Positions 1 through 8,602 of a stretch of DNA of 64,000 nucleotides are shown one piece after another. The translations under genes were made by a program, and so were the position numbers. The DNA comes from Methylobacterium aquaticum (lineage in GTDB: Bacteria; Pseudomonadota; Alphaproteobacteria; Rhizobiales; Beijerinckiaceae). The first letter of the stretch is position 1, and each line of letters opens with the position of its first letter. The notes below the pieces were generated by a model. It did not search any database and was not told the origin of the DNA. It was given only the letters and a program-made list of their open reading frames with translations. Location: positions 6,355,001 to 6,419,000 of the forward strand of contig NZ_CP043627.1 in the NCBI RefSeq assembly GCF_016804325.1, given 5' to 3'.

Positions 1-1237
1 AGGCGCGGCGCTCGGCCTCCGCCGTGACGGTGACGCCGGTGGCGTCCCGCTCCGCCTCGCGCCGGGCGGCGATGACGGCGATCTCGCGCTCGCGCTCGGC
101 GATCTCCTTGGCCTTGGCCGTCGCGACGCGCTCCTCGGCCGCGACCGCCAGGGCCTCGGCCGCCTTGGCGGCGGCGCGCGCCTCAGATTCCCGCTGCGAG
201 CGCTCGGCGATCTTGATCGCGTTGTCCTGGAGGATGAGCTGGCGCTCGCGCTCGGCCTCCGCGTTGCGCTGGCCGATGGCGAGATCGGCGGCGATCCGGG
301 CGCTCTCCGAGGTCTGGCGCGCCTCGACCTCGCGCAGGCGCACCGCCTGCTCGCGCTCGATCCGGGCGGTCTCCTCGCTCTGCTGGGCGCGCTGCTCGGC
401 CTGGGCGGTCTCGGCGCGGGTCTCGGCGGTCTTGTTGGCGATGTCGCGTTCCTGGGCGAGCTGGGCCTCGCGGGTGGTGCGCCTGATCTCGAGCTGCTTG
501 AGGGCGGTCTCGCGGTCCTTCTCGGCCACCGCCACCTCGGCGTCGCGCTCGGTGGCGTTGCGCTCCTTGCGGCGCTGCTCGGTGATCTCCTTCAGCCGGG
601 CGAGGCCTTCGGCGTCGAAGGAATTGTCGGGGTTGAAATGCTCGATCGAGGTCTGGTCGAGGCGGGTGAGCGACGCCGATTCGAGCTCGAGGCCGTTATG
701 GCGCAGGTCGCCCGAGACCGCCTCCTGCACCCCCTTCACGAAGTCGGCGCGCTTCTCCTGGAGATCGGGCAGGGTCATGCCGGCGGCCACCGCCCGCAGC
801 GCATCGACGAACTTCGCCTCGATCAGCTCGCGCAGGAGCATCGCGTCGTTGGTCCGCTCGCCCAGCGTCTGGGCGGCGAGCGCGATCGATTCCTCCCGGG
901 GCTCGACCCGGACGTAGAACTCCACCGTGATGTCGGCCCGCAGCCGGTCCTTGGTGATGAGCGATTCGTTGCCCGAGCGCTTCACCTCGAGGCGCAGCGT
1001 ATTGAGGTTCACCATCGCGATGGAATGGAACACCGGCAGCAGCACCGCGCCGCCGTCGACCACGACCTTGCGCCCGCCCAGGCCCGTGCGGACGAAGGCG
1101 GTGTCGCGGGTGGTGCGCCGGTAGAGCCGGCTGAACACGACGCCGATGCCGAGGAGCGCGACGACGATGATGCCGGCGATCACCAGCAGGCCGACGAGGC
1201 CGGAACTGACCATGTCCATCGGGAAGCGTTCTTTCAT
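1..1237 (-). CDS. Flotillin-family membrane protein (YqiK-like), 3' end outside the window
   Basis: The reverse strand reads an open frame from the ATG at 1237 to the window edge (412 codons, no stop). It has a short N-terminus, one membrane segment at about residues 12-35, a band-7/SPFH-like beta region (about 45-200) and then a very long Glu/Ala/Arg-rich coiled coil, which is the flotillin layout. Flotillins form membrane scaffolds tied to lipid order and envelope stress. It is the third gene after pspA and the yqiJ-type gene, 121 bases downstream of the latter. That trio is a known membrane-protection association. The start could also be one of the ATGs a few codons on (MDMVSS), because no strong ribosome site separates them. 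The family call is firm and the exact role is inferred. Confidence 0.85.
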   Translation of the reverse strand, partial: MKERFPMDMVSSGLVGLLVIAGIIVVALLGIGVVFSRLYRRTTRDTAFVRTGLGGRKVVVDGGAVLLPVFHSIAMVNLNTLRLEVKRSGNESLITKDRLRADITVEFYVRVEPREESIALAAQTLGERTNDAMLLRELIEAKFVDALRAVAAGMTLPDLQEKRADFVKGVQEAVSGDLRHNGLELESASLTRLDQTSIEHFNPDNSFDAEGLARLKEITEQRRKERNATERDAEVAVAEKDRETALKQLEIRRTTREAQLAQERDIANKTAETRAETAQAEQRAQQSEETARIEREQAVRLREVEARQTSESARIAADLAIGQRNAEAERERQLILQDNAIKIAERSQRESEARAAAKAAEALAVAAEERVATAKAKEIAEREREIAVIAARREAERDATGVTVTAEAERRA

Positions 1238-1358
1238 CTGCGGGGATAAAGGATTTTCCGACGACGCGGATACCGGTTCGGCGCCGGGAATCTGCGGCGA
1301 AACAAGAATCTGACCGGGCGAGGCGTTGGCCTGCCAACACGAGCCCGCTCTGGACGGG

Positions 1359-2020
1359 CTACAGGTCCGGCGTGGCGGGTACGGCGAGGTAGACCGCGTC
1401 CGCGCGGTCCACCAGCAGGACGCGGGCGCCTTTCGCCATGGCGGGGGCGCCGGGGGCGGCGCGGGTGCGCAGGAAGTGGGTGTTGCCGTAGCGGTCGAGG
1501 GCCCGGACCTGCCCCGGCAGGCCGTCGTCGAGGGGGCCGAGGATGACCTCCGCGGTCGCCCCGACGAGGTCGTCGGCGCCGACCACGTAGCTCTCGTCCC
1601 GCGGGATCAGCCGGGCCAGCGCCCGGGTCGAGACGCGCAAGGCCGGCAGCGTCGCAGCACCGGCGAGGCCGATCGCCGGGAGGACCGGCAGGGGGCGAGC
1701 AGGGCGGCGGCGAGGCCCTGAAGGACGAAGCCTGCGAGCGCGAAGACGGCGAGGCCCAGGATCAAGAGGATCAGGAAGGGCACGCGGCCGAGATTGATCC
1801 ACGACATCAAGGCCGCGGGCGAGAGGGAGCCCTGCGCATCCGCCGCGGTCACCAGATCGCCGCCGCCGTCGTGGCCGAGGGCGCCGTCGACCAGCCCCGA
1901 GAGCGATTGCCCGAGGAGGAGCGAGATCGCCTCGACCGCGACGAGGCCGGCCATCACGGCCGCCGCCAGGGCGAAGGGGAACAGCGCGGGGCCGGCCAGC
2001 GAGCCCACGAGGCCGCTCAC
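1359..2020 (-). pseudogene. yqiJ: YqiJ/NfeD-type OB-fold membrane protein, frameshifted
   Basis: Two overlapping frames together make one YqiJ-like protein of about 220 residues. The N-terminal part (GTG at 2020) has hydrophobic membrane segments. The C-terminal part, in the next frame, has the OB-fold region (RDESYVVGADDLVGATAEV, then a RALDRYGNTHFLRT stretch). The frames meet at the five-G run at 1691-1695, and one extra C on the coding strand joins them as LAPLPVLPAIG. The GTG overlaps the pspA stop by four bases (GTGA), so translation is probably coupled. YqiJ proteins partner flotillins, and a flotillin gene follows. The break is either a real frameshift or, more likely, a missed base in the run. 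Confidence 0.75.
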
Positions 2021-2664
2021 GAGAACCTGCCCTGCTTGAGCGCGGCGAGCCGCCGCTCGATGGCGTCGTCGCGGTGGAGGCGGTCCAGTTCCTCGATCGA
2101 GGGATCGGCGACCGAGGCGGCGGTGCCGGTCACCCGGTCGATCGCCCGCAGCGACTGCGCGATCCGGCGGCTGCGTGCCGCCTCCTCGCGTCCGTAGCCG
2201 TCGAGCGGATCGGCCGCCTTCGCGGGCGGCGTGCGCAACAGGGCGATCCGGTGCTCGGCGTCGCGCCGGGCGGCTTGCGCTGCCTGCATCGCCTTCGCGG
2301 CGGCGGCCTGGCGCTCGTCGACGTCGGCGAGGGTCGACTCGATCGCCTCGATCTGGCTCTCCAGGTCGAGCTGGCGCGCGATGCCGGCTCGCGCCAGGTC
2401 CTCGCGCCCGTTCGCCAGCGCCAGGGACAGCTTGTCGGGAAGCGCGGCGAGTTCAGCGTCGAGCTGGCCGCGGCGGGCCGTGAGCCGGTGGGCCTCCGCC
2501 TTGATCCGGCCGAGGTCGAGCCGGGCCTCGTGAATCACCGCATCGATCTCGCGCAGGGCCTGCTCGGCGACCGCCAGGGGATTGCGGTCCTCGACCGCGT
2601 CGAGGGCGGCGCTGGACAGGCCGCCGATGATCCGGCCGACGCGGGTCAGGATGGTCTCGGGCAT
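2017..2664 (-). CDS. pspA: PspA/IM30-family phage-shock protein
   Basis: Starting at the ATG at 2664 this gives 215 residues beginning MPETILTRVGRIIGGL, followed by long charged helices (EQALREIDAVIHEARLDLG, ESQIEAIESTLADVDERQ) typical of PspA/IM30 membrane-binding ESCRT-III-like proteins, which bind and stabilise damaged inner membrane. An AAGGAGGAG ribosome site lies just before this ATG, which decides the start. The same frame is open further upstream to 3237, through a TnpB-like segment annotated separately, so a longer fused product of 383-406 residues is possible. It is followed by the yqiJ-type gene with a GTGA overlap and then the flotillin, forming a membrane-stress operon. Confidence 0.85.
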   Translation of the reverse strand: MPETILTRVGRIIGGLSSAALDAVEDRNPLAVAEQALREIDAVIHEARLDLGRIKAEAHRLTARRGQLDAELAALPDKLSLALANGREDLARAGIARQLDLESQIEAIESTLADVDERQAAAAKAMQAAQAARRDAEHRIALLRTPPAKAADPLDGYGREEAARSRRIAQSLRAIDRVTGTAASVADPSIEELDRLHRDDAIERRLAALKQGRFS

Positions 2665-3168
2665 GCGGGTCTCCTCCTTGCGGATGTCCTCCGAGGCAGC
2701 GACGGAGACGCCGACCTGGATGGTGAGCGCGTCGCCCTCGAGCGTCAGGCGGGCGCTCGCCAGGTCGTGCCACGGGCCGTCATAGCCCTCGACGCGGTAG
2801 GGCATGGTGCGGCGTCCCTGGAGCGTGGTGAGCGCGATCTCGGAGGCGGTCTTCACGCTGAACAGCTTGTCGTCGAGGGGCATCGACACGACGCGCTGCG
2901 GGTCGAAGCCGGCCGCCTGCCGGGCGAAGTCGCGGATCCCGAGGGTGACGAGGCGGGCCGGCAGCCCGGTCTCGTGGCGCGCCCGCTGGTAGCCATGTGC
3001 GACCAGGGCGACGACGTTGGCCCGCAGGCCGTGCGCGCGGCGGATCTCCTCCAGGACGACCAGCATCCGCCGATACGCCGCCAAAAGCGCGTGGACCGCG
3101 TCGAGATCCGCCGGCCCGGGCAGGAGCCGGTAGGTCAACCGAGACGGCAAGGATCCCGAGCGAGGCAT
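2665..3168 (-). pseudogene. TnpB-like N-terminal segment (no RuvC), in frame with pspA; copy A
   Basis: From the ATG at 3168 the frame reads RLTYRLLPGPADLDAVHALL, then AYRRMLVVLEEIRR, GLPARLVTLGIRDFARQAAG, MPLDDKLFSVKTASEI and a final strand ALTIQVGVSV. This order resembles the part of IS200/IS605 TnpB proteins that precedes the RuvC nuclease. The catalytic RuvC and zinc-finger parts are absent, and the frame runs straight into pspA. A second, more decayed copy lies at 8311-8592 on the other strand. The piece may be a dead transposon remnant, a stand-alone small protein or the front of a PspA fusion. The TnpB assignment is from motif order only and is moderate at best. Confidence 0.4.
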
Positions 3169-3346
3169 GGTTTGAGCGTAAAACACCGCGCGGGTGTTTT
3201 CAAGCCTTACGCGAGCGGTCGACGGGCAAGGTTGCACCTCCTGCCGTGCGCCCAGGCGCGATGCGCAAAGTAGCAGGGCGCCACTCGGCTCGTTGCCCTT
3301 GGCAAAGATCTGCCACCGAGCCGGTGGCCGCTCCGGCGAACGATGC

Positions 3347-3616
3347 TCAGTCGGGCCGGCGCGGCGAGGCGGCGGCGCCCTCGGCCGGCGCCCGGTCGAG
3401 CGCCGCCTCGGTGCCGAGGAGCGCCGCGAGCTCGCGGGCGGATTTGGCGGCGGCCGCGGCGCAACGCATGGCGCAGCGATAGCCCGCGAGGTCGTTCTCG
3501 GTCAGCCGCTCGGCGGCGGCCGCGAAGAACGTGGCCGCCAGCTCCAGGCACTCCGCCGCGCAATGCCGGATCATCTCCGGCGTCCCGTGCGCGGGGCCGG
3601 CCGCTGCCTCGTCCAT
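3347..3616 (-). CDS. Small helical protein with two CxxxC pairs, unknown function
   Basis: The frame encodes 89 residues from the ATG at 3616, with GGGAGAG a few bases upstream as ribosome site. Four cysteines are arranged as C19xxxC23 and C48xxxC52, each on a predicted helix (HCAAECLELAATFFAAAAE and GYRCAMRCAAAAAKSARELA). The spacing would place the pairs face to face in a helical hairpin. This recalls small Cys-rich helical-bundle proteins that bind metals, but I do not recognise the family. The C-terminal 20 residues look disordered. It is divergent from the acetamidase gene at 3809. Confidence 0.6.
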   Translation of the reverse strand: MDEAAAGPAHGTPEMIRHCAAECLELAATFFAAAAERLTENDLAGYRCAMRCAAAAAKSARELAALLGTEAALDRAPAEGAAASPRRPD

Positions 3617-3808
3617 CGCTCTCCCATCCGGCACGAGGCCCGGCCCATACGGGGCCGGTCGATCTGGCCCGGCGCGCGGCCCCGGACAAGCCCGCGCGAC
3701 GACGCGGGCGGCCCGATTCCGCTGCCGCCGCCCTCGACGCGGCCCCGGCGCCGGGCGATGCTGGCCTCCCCTACCCGTCCCTCCCCCGCCGAGCCCGGAT
3801 TCCGCCGC

Positions 3809-4744
3809 ATGACGCATCGCCTGGCCGCCTCGCCCGAGACCTGCCGCTGGGGTTACCTCGACGCGGCCGTGCCGCCGGTCCTCACGATCCGCAGCGGCGA
3901 GCGGGTGACGATCGAGACCGTCTCGGGCGGGCCCGACGCCCTGCCGCCGGCAGGCTTCCACGTGCCGCCCGAGCTGCTGGCGATCCACGCCGCCGAGACC
4001 GGCATCCCCCAGGGCCACATCCTGACCGGCCCGGTGGCGATCGAGGGCGCGCAGGCCGGCGACGTGCTGGAGGTGCGGATCCTCGACGTCCGTCTACGCC
4101 AGGACTGGGGCTTCAACCGCCACCGGCCGCTCGCCGGCACCCTGCCGGAGGATTTCCCCCATTTCCACCAGATGAACATCCCCCTCGATCGGGAGCGCCT
4201 GACCGCCCGGATGCCCTGGGGGCTGGAACTGCCGCTGTCGCCGTTCTTCGGCGTGATGGCGGTCGCCCCGCCGCCGGCCTGGGGGCGCTGCACCTCGATC
4301 ATTCCGCGCGCCTTCGGCGGCAACCTCGACAACAAGGAGCTCGTCGCCGGCACCACGCTGTTCCTGCCGGTCTTCGTCGAGGGGGCGCTGTTCTCCTGCG
4401 GCGACGGCCACGGCGCGCAGGGCGACGGCGAGGTCAACGTCACGGCGATCGAGACCGCGCTGTCGGGCACGTTCGAGTTCGTGCTGCGCCGGGATCTGCC
4501 CCTCACGGCGCCCCGGGCCGAGACGCCGAGCCACGTGATCACCATGGGCCTCGACCCCGACCTCGACCGCTGCGCCGAGCGGGCCCTGCGCGAGATGATC
4601 GACCTCGTGGTCGCCCGCGCCGGCATCACCCGCGACGAGGCCTACGCGCTGTGCAGCATCGCCGCCGACCTGCGGGTGACGCAGACTGTCAACCAGCACA
4701 AGGGCGTGCATTGCATGCTGAGGAAGGAGTATCTGCTCCGGTGA
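3809..4744 (+). CDS. Acetamidase/formamidase family protein
   Basis: The 311-residue product starts MTHRLAASPETCRWGYLDAA and carries the family's characteristic stretch CGDGHGAQGDGEVNVTAIET, plus the PRAFGGNLDNKELVAG region. FmdA/AmdA enzymes hydrolyse formamide or short amides to ammonia and the carboxylic acid in the cytoplasm. The length matches the short form of the family. An upstream ATG at 3759 is possible, but the N-terminal homology begins at 3809. No amide importer gene is next to it. The substrate cannot be told from the sequence. Confidence 0.88.
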   Translation: MTHRLAASPETCRWGYLDAAVPPVLTIRSGERVTIETVSGGPDALPPAGFHVPPELLAIHAAETGIPQGHILTGPVAIEGAQAGDVLEVRILDVRLRQDWGFNRHRPLAGTLPEDFPHFHQMNIPLDRERLTARMPWGLELPLSPFFGVMAVAPPPAWGRCTSIIPRAFGGNLDNKELVAGTTLFLPVFVEGALFSCGDGHGAQGDGEVNVTAIETALSGTFEFVLRRDLPLTAPRAETPSHVITMGLDPDLDRCAERALREMIDLVVARAGITRDEAYALCSIAADLRVTQTVNQHKGVHCMLRKEYLLR

Positions 4745-5646
4745 GGCGAGCCCCGAAAGATTATTCACGACAATGTATCATCATTTTAATTTTATTCAGC
4801 ATAGAGGGAATTTTTTAGCTATCGCGGCTTTCTTGGTGTCGCAATGATGTGAATATTATTATTTATATTGCATTATCTGATAATATTATGCCATATAAAT
4901 ATTTTATGGCTATTAATTCTGAATCGACATCCTTGAGAGCATTGACGATCTCTACCGAACCGCCGCCCTGGATCTGGTAGCGAGACATCGTCGGCGGCGC
5001 CTGGTGCCGCTGAATCATACCGATCGTCGCGCGCAGCCCGGTGGCGATCGCGGCGCCACCGGTCTTCTCGATCGCGGCCTCGGAGAGGTCGATCCGTCCC
5101 GTCGGCCCGGAACCGATGTCGAGCCGGCCCCACACGGCGCCCGGTGGGCTTCCGTTCGATCCGGGCGCTCCCGCTTGGCGGCGTAGAGAACCCGGTTCTT
5201 TGCCGGTGAGCGATCACGGGACAAGAAGCGCGACGGGCTGCCGGTGCTGGTCGTGGCCTCTGCTTGAGCGGGCGCCGCGCACCTCCGTCGCCACGATTGT
5301 GCTGCGCGCGCCGCACGGCCTTCAGGATCCGCGACGCGCAGGCCATGACGACGTGCGAGGTCTCATCCCCGGGCCGGACGTAACCACCCCGGAGATGACC
5401 GGATACCAGCGATTGACGCCGGCAGCACTGTCACCATGACGGCGGAGACGACACGCTGATAGACGGATACGGGTGGGCCGCCGCGGACTCCACCAACACG
5501 CGACCACTACTGACCGACCGCCGAAGAGTCTCAACATGGATATATAATCCTCCGAGACGATCTTATCGGGACTAATAGAATAAATATTCGACGATTGACA
5601 CTCATGAATTTATAATCTATTTTTTCTCGGCAAACAGGGGGAGCCG
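4745..5646. other. AT-rich non-coding stretch between the amidase and RTX genes
   Basis: Bases 4745-4930 and 5540-5646 are strikingly AT-rich for this replicon, with runs such as attattatttatattgc, while the middle returns to high GC. Apart from a doubtful 90-codon frame at 4863-5135 I see no gene. The composition continues into the first 350 bases of the RTX gene, so the break in base use spans the promoter and start of that gene. This is consistent with acquired DNA or a conserved AT-rich regulatory region. Confidence 0.6.
4863..5135 (-). CDS. Doubtful 90-residue hypothetical protein or fragment
   Basis: A GTG-started frame encodes 90 residues with a natural-looking composition (RIDLSEAAIEKTGGAAIATG, then SRYQIQGGGSVEIVNALKDV) ending in an AT-rich tail. 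It matches no family I recognise and has no clear ribosome site. It may be the 3' remnant of a larger gene whose start was lost, since the upstream sequence (5136 onward) gives only poor frames. I list it because the residue pattern is less biased than the usual antisense frames here. Confidence 0.25.
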   Translation of the reverse strand: MWGRLDIGSGPTGRIDLSEAAIEKTGGAAIATGLRATIGMIQRHQAPPTMSRYQIQGGGSVEIVNALKDVDSELIAIKYLYGIILSDNAI

Positions 5647-8124
5647 ATGGCTGAAATTCGTTACTATATCGTTCCGAGCTTTGTTGCTACCAACGAAAAG
5701 AACTCTGATGATAAGATAACGATTGATAAAAGTTATTTTCAATACGACTATACAAATAATAAACTTAACACAAATATAGGTAACGTAAATTTTTTATTTC
5801 GCATCACTTCTAATAAAACTGATGACTCGAATTATTACGCTGATTTCGAAAAGCAGCCTAAAAGCCCAACACTTTATTACAAGTCATATATAAAATGGCA
5901 GAGCATTGATCCAAAATCAATTGTCTACTCAACGAGCTATGGATCGATATTCTCCCCGATACCAACCTACATCAACAACGCAGCCCCAGTCACGATAAAT
6001 GCGATCGCACAAAGCTCTGGCGTTTTCGACTTTGCATCGAGCGGTACATCCGTTCTCAATCTTGCCGTTGGCCAAACCGATTTCGGCCTGACCGTCGCAT
6101 CGTTCACGTCAAACAATGCGATCCAGATCGTCAATTCAAGCAACCTTCGACTCTCTTTCGATTACACCACAGATATTCTGACACTTTCGAACGGAGAAAT
6201 TCTGCGATTTTCCGGCGATTACTCGCCGTATTACTTTTCAATCGCTCCGTCGTCGAATGGCTTCGGACAGACGATATCGCTCAACACCAAGCCGTCGGTA
6301 CCACAGTCGCCGATCTTCCAGCCGGCAGCCGCCAGGGTCGCGTTGGCTTCGCCGACGGATATTCCAGCGTCACTGACCGCCATGAACGGGAAGTACGGCA
6401 CACCCGACACCATTGTGTCGCGATCGAAGTCAGACGCCGTGAGCTACGCATCCGCGGCAGGGAGCGTCGTCGTCGATCTCGGGGCGCAAATTTCCTGGGA
6501 TGGATCTTACAACGATACGCTGGTCGGGATCGAGAACGTCATCGGCTCGTCCGCCAATGACATCTTTTTCGGTGACGATCGGAACAACGTCTTCGACGGC
6601 AACGGCGGAGCAGATCAGATTTATGGCGGGGGTGGCAGCGATACGGTCAGCTTTGCAACGAAGTCGACCAGCACCCTAATCGATTTCACGTATTCCATCA
6701 ACGGCGTTGTCATCAATCTTGGAGGCGAAACGTGGGATGGTAATTTCAATACAAAATTGATTAGTGTCGAGAATGCCGTTGGCACAAAATTCAATGATGT
6801 CATCTACGGCAATGCCGGAAACAATGTCATCGAGGGCGGCACAGGAGCGGATACGATTTACGGCGGCGACGGAACGGATACGGTCAGCTTCAAGTCCTCG
6901 GACACCGCGGTCGTTGTGGATTTACGATTCGGAACGACGTGGGACGGTCGCTACAACGACAGGATCTTCAGCGTCGAGAACGCGATCGGCTCGCGGTTCG
7001 GCGATACGATGTATGGCGATGCGAGCGACAACCTGTTCGAGGGTGGCGGTGGCGCGGACCTCATCAACGGCGGAGCAGGGAACGACACGATTGGCTTCGG
7101 TGGTGCGACAGGTCCAGTCATCGTCGACCTGCGCACGCAGACGACGTGGGATGGGACGTCCAACGCGATGCTGACGAGCATCGAGGACGTGATCGGGTCC
7201 GGCTTCGCCGATATCATCCTCGGTGATGCCGGCGACAATCTCATCGACGGGGGCGAGGGCGCGGATACCATCGACGGCGGTACGGGCAGCGACACGATCA
7301 GCTTCGTGAATGCTGCGAACGCCGTCGTCGTCGACCTGGCCGCTCGCCTCACCTGGGACGGCGCATCGAACGATACGCTGACGAGCATCGAGAACGTGAT
7401 CGGGTCACGCTTCAACGACACGATCAGGGGCGATGCCGGCGACAATCTCATCCAGGGCGATGGCGGCGCCGATCAGATCCTCGGCGGCGCAGGCAACGAT
7501 ACGGTCGCCTTCACCCATGCTTCCGGCCCGGTAACGATCGACCTTGGGTCTCAGCTGACGTGGGACGGACAGTCCAACAGCACATTGTCCAGCATCGAGA
7601 ATGCTATCGGTTCGCGATACAGCGACGTTATCTTCGGAGATGATGGCAACAATCTCATCGACGGCGGTGGCGGTGCCGATACCGTCTACGGCAGCGCTGG
7701 AAACGACACGATCAGCTTCGCAACATCGAAGAGCTCAGTGACTATCGATCTCGCCTATCAGAGCACCTGGGACGGCCTGAACAACGTTACCCTGTCCAGC
7801 ATCGAGAACGCGATCGGATCGAAGTTCAACGATACCATTCTGGCCGGTGACGAGCGCAACATGACCCCTGACGGCATCCTCACGGGTAACGGCGGTAGCG
7901 ACACGTTCGGCTTCCACAAGGGCTTCGGTCATCAGGTTATCACCGATTTCGCCCGCGACGACATCATCAAAGTTGAGCGTGGATTATTCACGAATGACGA
8001 TATCCTCGGTTCAGCGGTCGATTACGGCGGTGGTGTTTTGCTGAAGGCCGCGGGACAGGGTGACATCGCTCTGGTCGGTGTGAGATTGAACGATCTGTAC
8101 TCTGGTAATTTCACTTTCTTTTAG
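5647..8124 (+). CDS. RTX-type calcium-binding repeat protein, probably secreted
   Basis: The 825-residue product starts after a CAGGGGGAGCC ribosome site. Residues 1-250 are a unique domain with no family I recognise. Residues 254-751 hold seven units of about 69-80 residues. Each has a TWDG motif, a SIENVIGS motif and a GDAGDNLIDGGEGADTIDGG stretch of the hemolysin-type calcium-binding kind. The last 74 residues contain no repeats and end NFTFF, fitting an uncleaved type I secretion signal. There is no N-terminal signal peptide and no type I exporter in this window. The 5' end is AT-rich and the repeats are GC-richer, so the gene is a base-composition mosaic. The ligand or enzymatic role is unknown. 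Confidence 0.85.
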   Translation: MAEIRYYIVPSFVATNEKNSDDKITIDKSYFQYDYTNNKLNTNIGNVNFLFRITSNKTDDSNYYADFEKQPKSPTLYYKSYIKWQSIDPKSIVYSTSYGSIFSPIPTYINNAAPVTINAIAQSSGVFDFASSGTSVLNLAVGQTDFGLTVASFTSNNAIQIVNSSNLRLSFDYTTDILTLSNGEILRFSGDYSPYYFSIAPSSNGFGQTISLNTKPSVPQSPIFQPAAARVALASPTDIPASLTAMNGKYGTPDTIVSRSKSDAVSYASAAGSVVVDLGAQISWDGSYNDTLVGIENVIGSSANDIFFGDDRNNVFDGNGGADQIYGGGGSDTVSFATKSTSTLIDFTYSINGVVINLGGETWDGNFNTKLISVENAVGTKFNDVIYGNAGNNVIEGGTGADTIYGGDGTDTVSFKSSDTAVVVDLRFGTTWDGRYNDRIFSVENAIGSRFGDTMYGDASDNLFEGGGGADLINGGAGNDTIGFGGATGPVIVDLRTQTTWDGTSNAMLTSIEDVIGSGFADIILGDAGDNLIDGGEGADTIDGGTGSDTISFVNAANAVVVDLAARLTWDGASNDTLTSIENVIGSRFNDTIRGDAGDNLIQGDGGADQILGGAGNDTVAFTHASGPVTIDLGSQLTWDGQSNSTLSSIENAIGSRYSDVIFGDDGNNLIDGGGGADTVYGSAGNDTISFATSKSSVTIDLAYQSTWDGLNNVTLSSIENAIGSKFNDTILAGDERNMTPDGILTGNGGSDTFGFHKGFGHQVITDFARDDIIKVERGLFTNDDILGSAVDYGGGVLLKAAGQGDIALVGVRLNDLYSGNFTFF
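6406..7899 (+). repeat. Seven tandem RTX units of about 207-240 bp
   Basis: Units begin with DTxSF or a close variant and share TWDG, S(I/V)EN(V/A)IGS and glycine-aspartate nonapeptides. The core unit is 69 residues (207 bp). Units 1 and 2 are longer because of insertions before the TWDG motif. Unit 7 loses its last calcium motif and leads into the C-terminal tail. The DNA copies have diverged enough to show this is an old array, not a fresh expansion. Confidence 0.85.
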
Positions 8125-8200
8125 CGCACCGTGCGATCGGCCAGCGAAGACCGGGTCGCGTCGAATGCTGGTTGGGTGACGGGGCAAGCAACGATCCGCC

Positions 8201-8602
8201 TTGCCCGCAGATCGGCGTGTCGTGTGCGCCGTCAATACGGGTGCAACCTGGCGCCGAACCGCCGAGCGGTTTGGCGCCAGCGCTGCAAGCGTCCATCGTC
8301 GCTACGCCCGTCATCTCCTGCCCGGACCAGCGGATCTCGATGCGGTCCACGCGCTTTTGACGGCGTATCGGGGGATGCTGGTCGTCCTGGAGGAGATCCG
8401 CCGCGAGACCGGGCTGCCGGCCTGCCTCATCACCCTCGGGATCCGTGATTTTGCCCGGCAGGCGGCCGGCTTCGACCCGCAGCGCGTCGTGTCGATGCCC
8501 CTCGACGACAAGCTGTTCAGCGTGAAGACCGCCTCCGGGATCGCGCTCACCGGACGCCGCACCATGCCCTACCGCGTCGAGGGCTATGACGGGCAAGCGG
8601 TC
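8201..8602 (+). pseudogene. Insertion-sequence remnants: helix-turn-helix piece plus TnpB-like copy B
   Basis: The frame first reads TGATWRRTAERFGASAASVH, which looks like the helix-turn-helix start of an IS630-type transposase. From 8311 it continues LLPGPADLDAVHALLTAYRG and MPLDDKLFSVKTASGI, nearly identical to the segment at 2665-3168 but on the opposite strand. Compared with that copy it lacks about 22 codons after EEIRR and three codons after IALT, and it stops matching at EGYDG. Beyond that the sequence is the 3' end of the globin gene on the other strand. It has no intact transposase and is probably dead. The IS630 part is a weak call. Confidence 0.45.

Noticed and set aside
2074..3273. 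Open frame of 399 codons on the plus strand
   Set aside because: It is antisense to pspA and the TnpB-like segment and carries no recognisable motif.
6406..7899. CRISPR-like array
   Set aside because: The repeats are coding RTX units of about 207 bp without constant short repeats and unique spacers. No other stretch in the window looks like an array.
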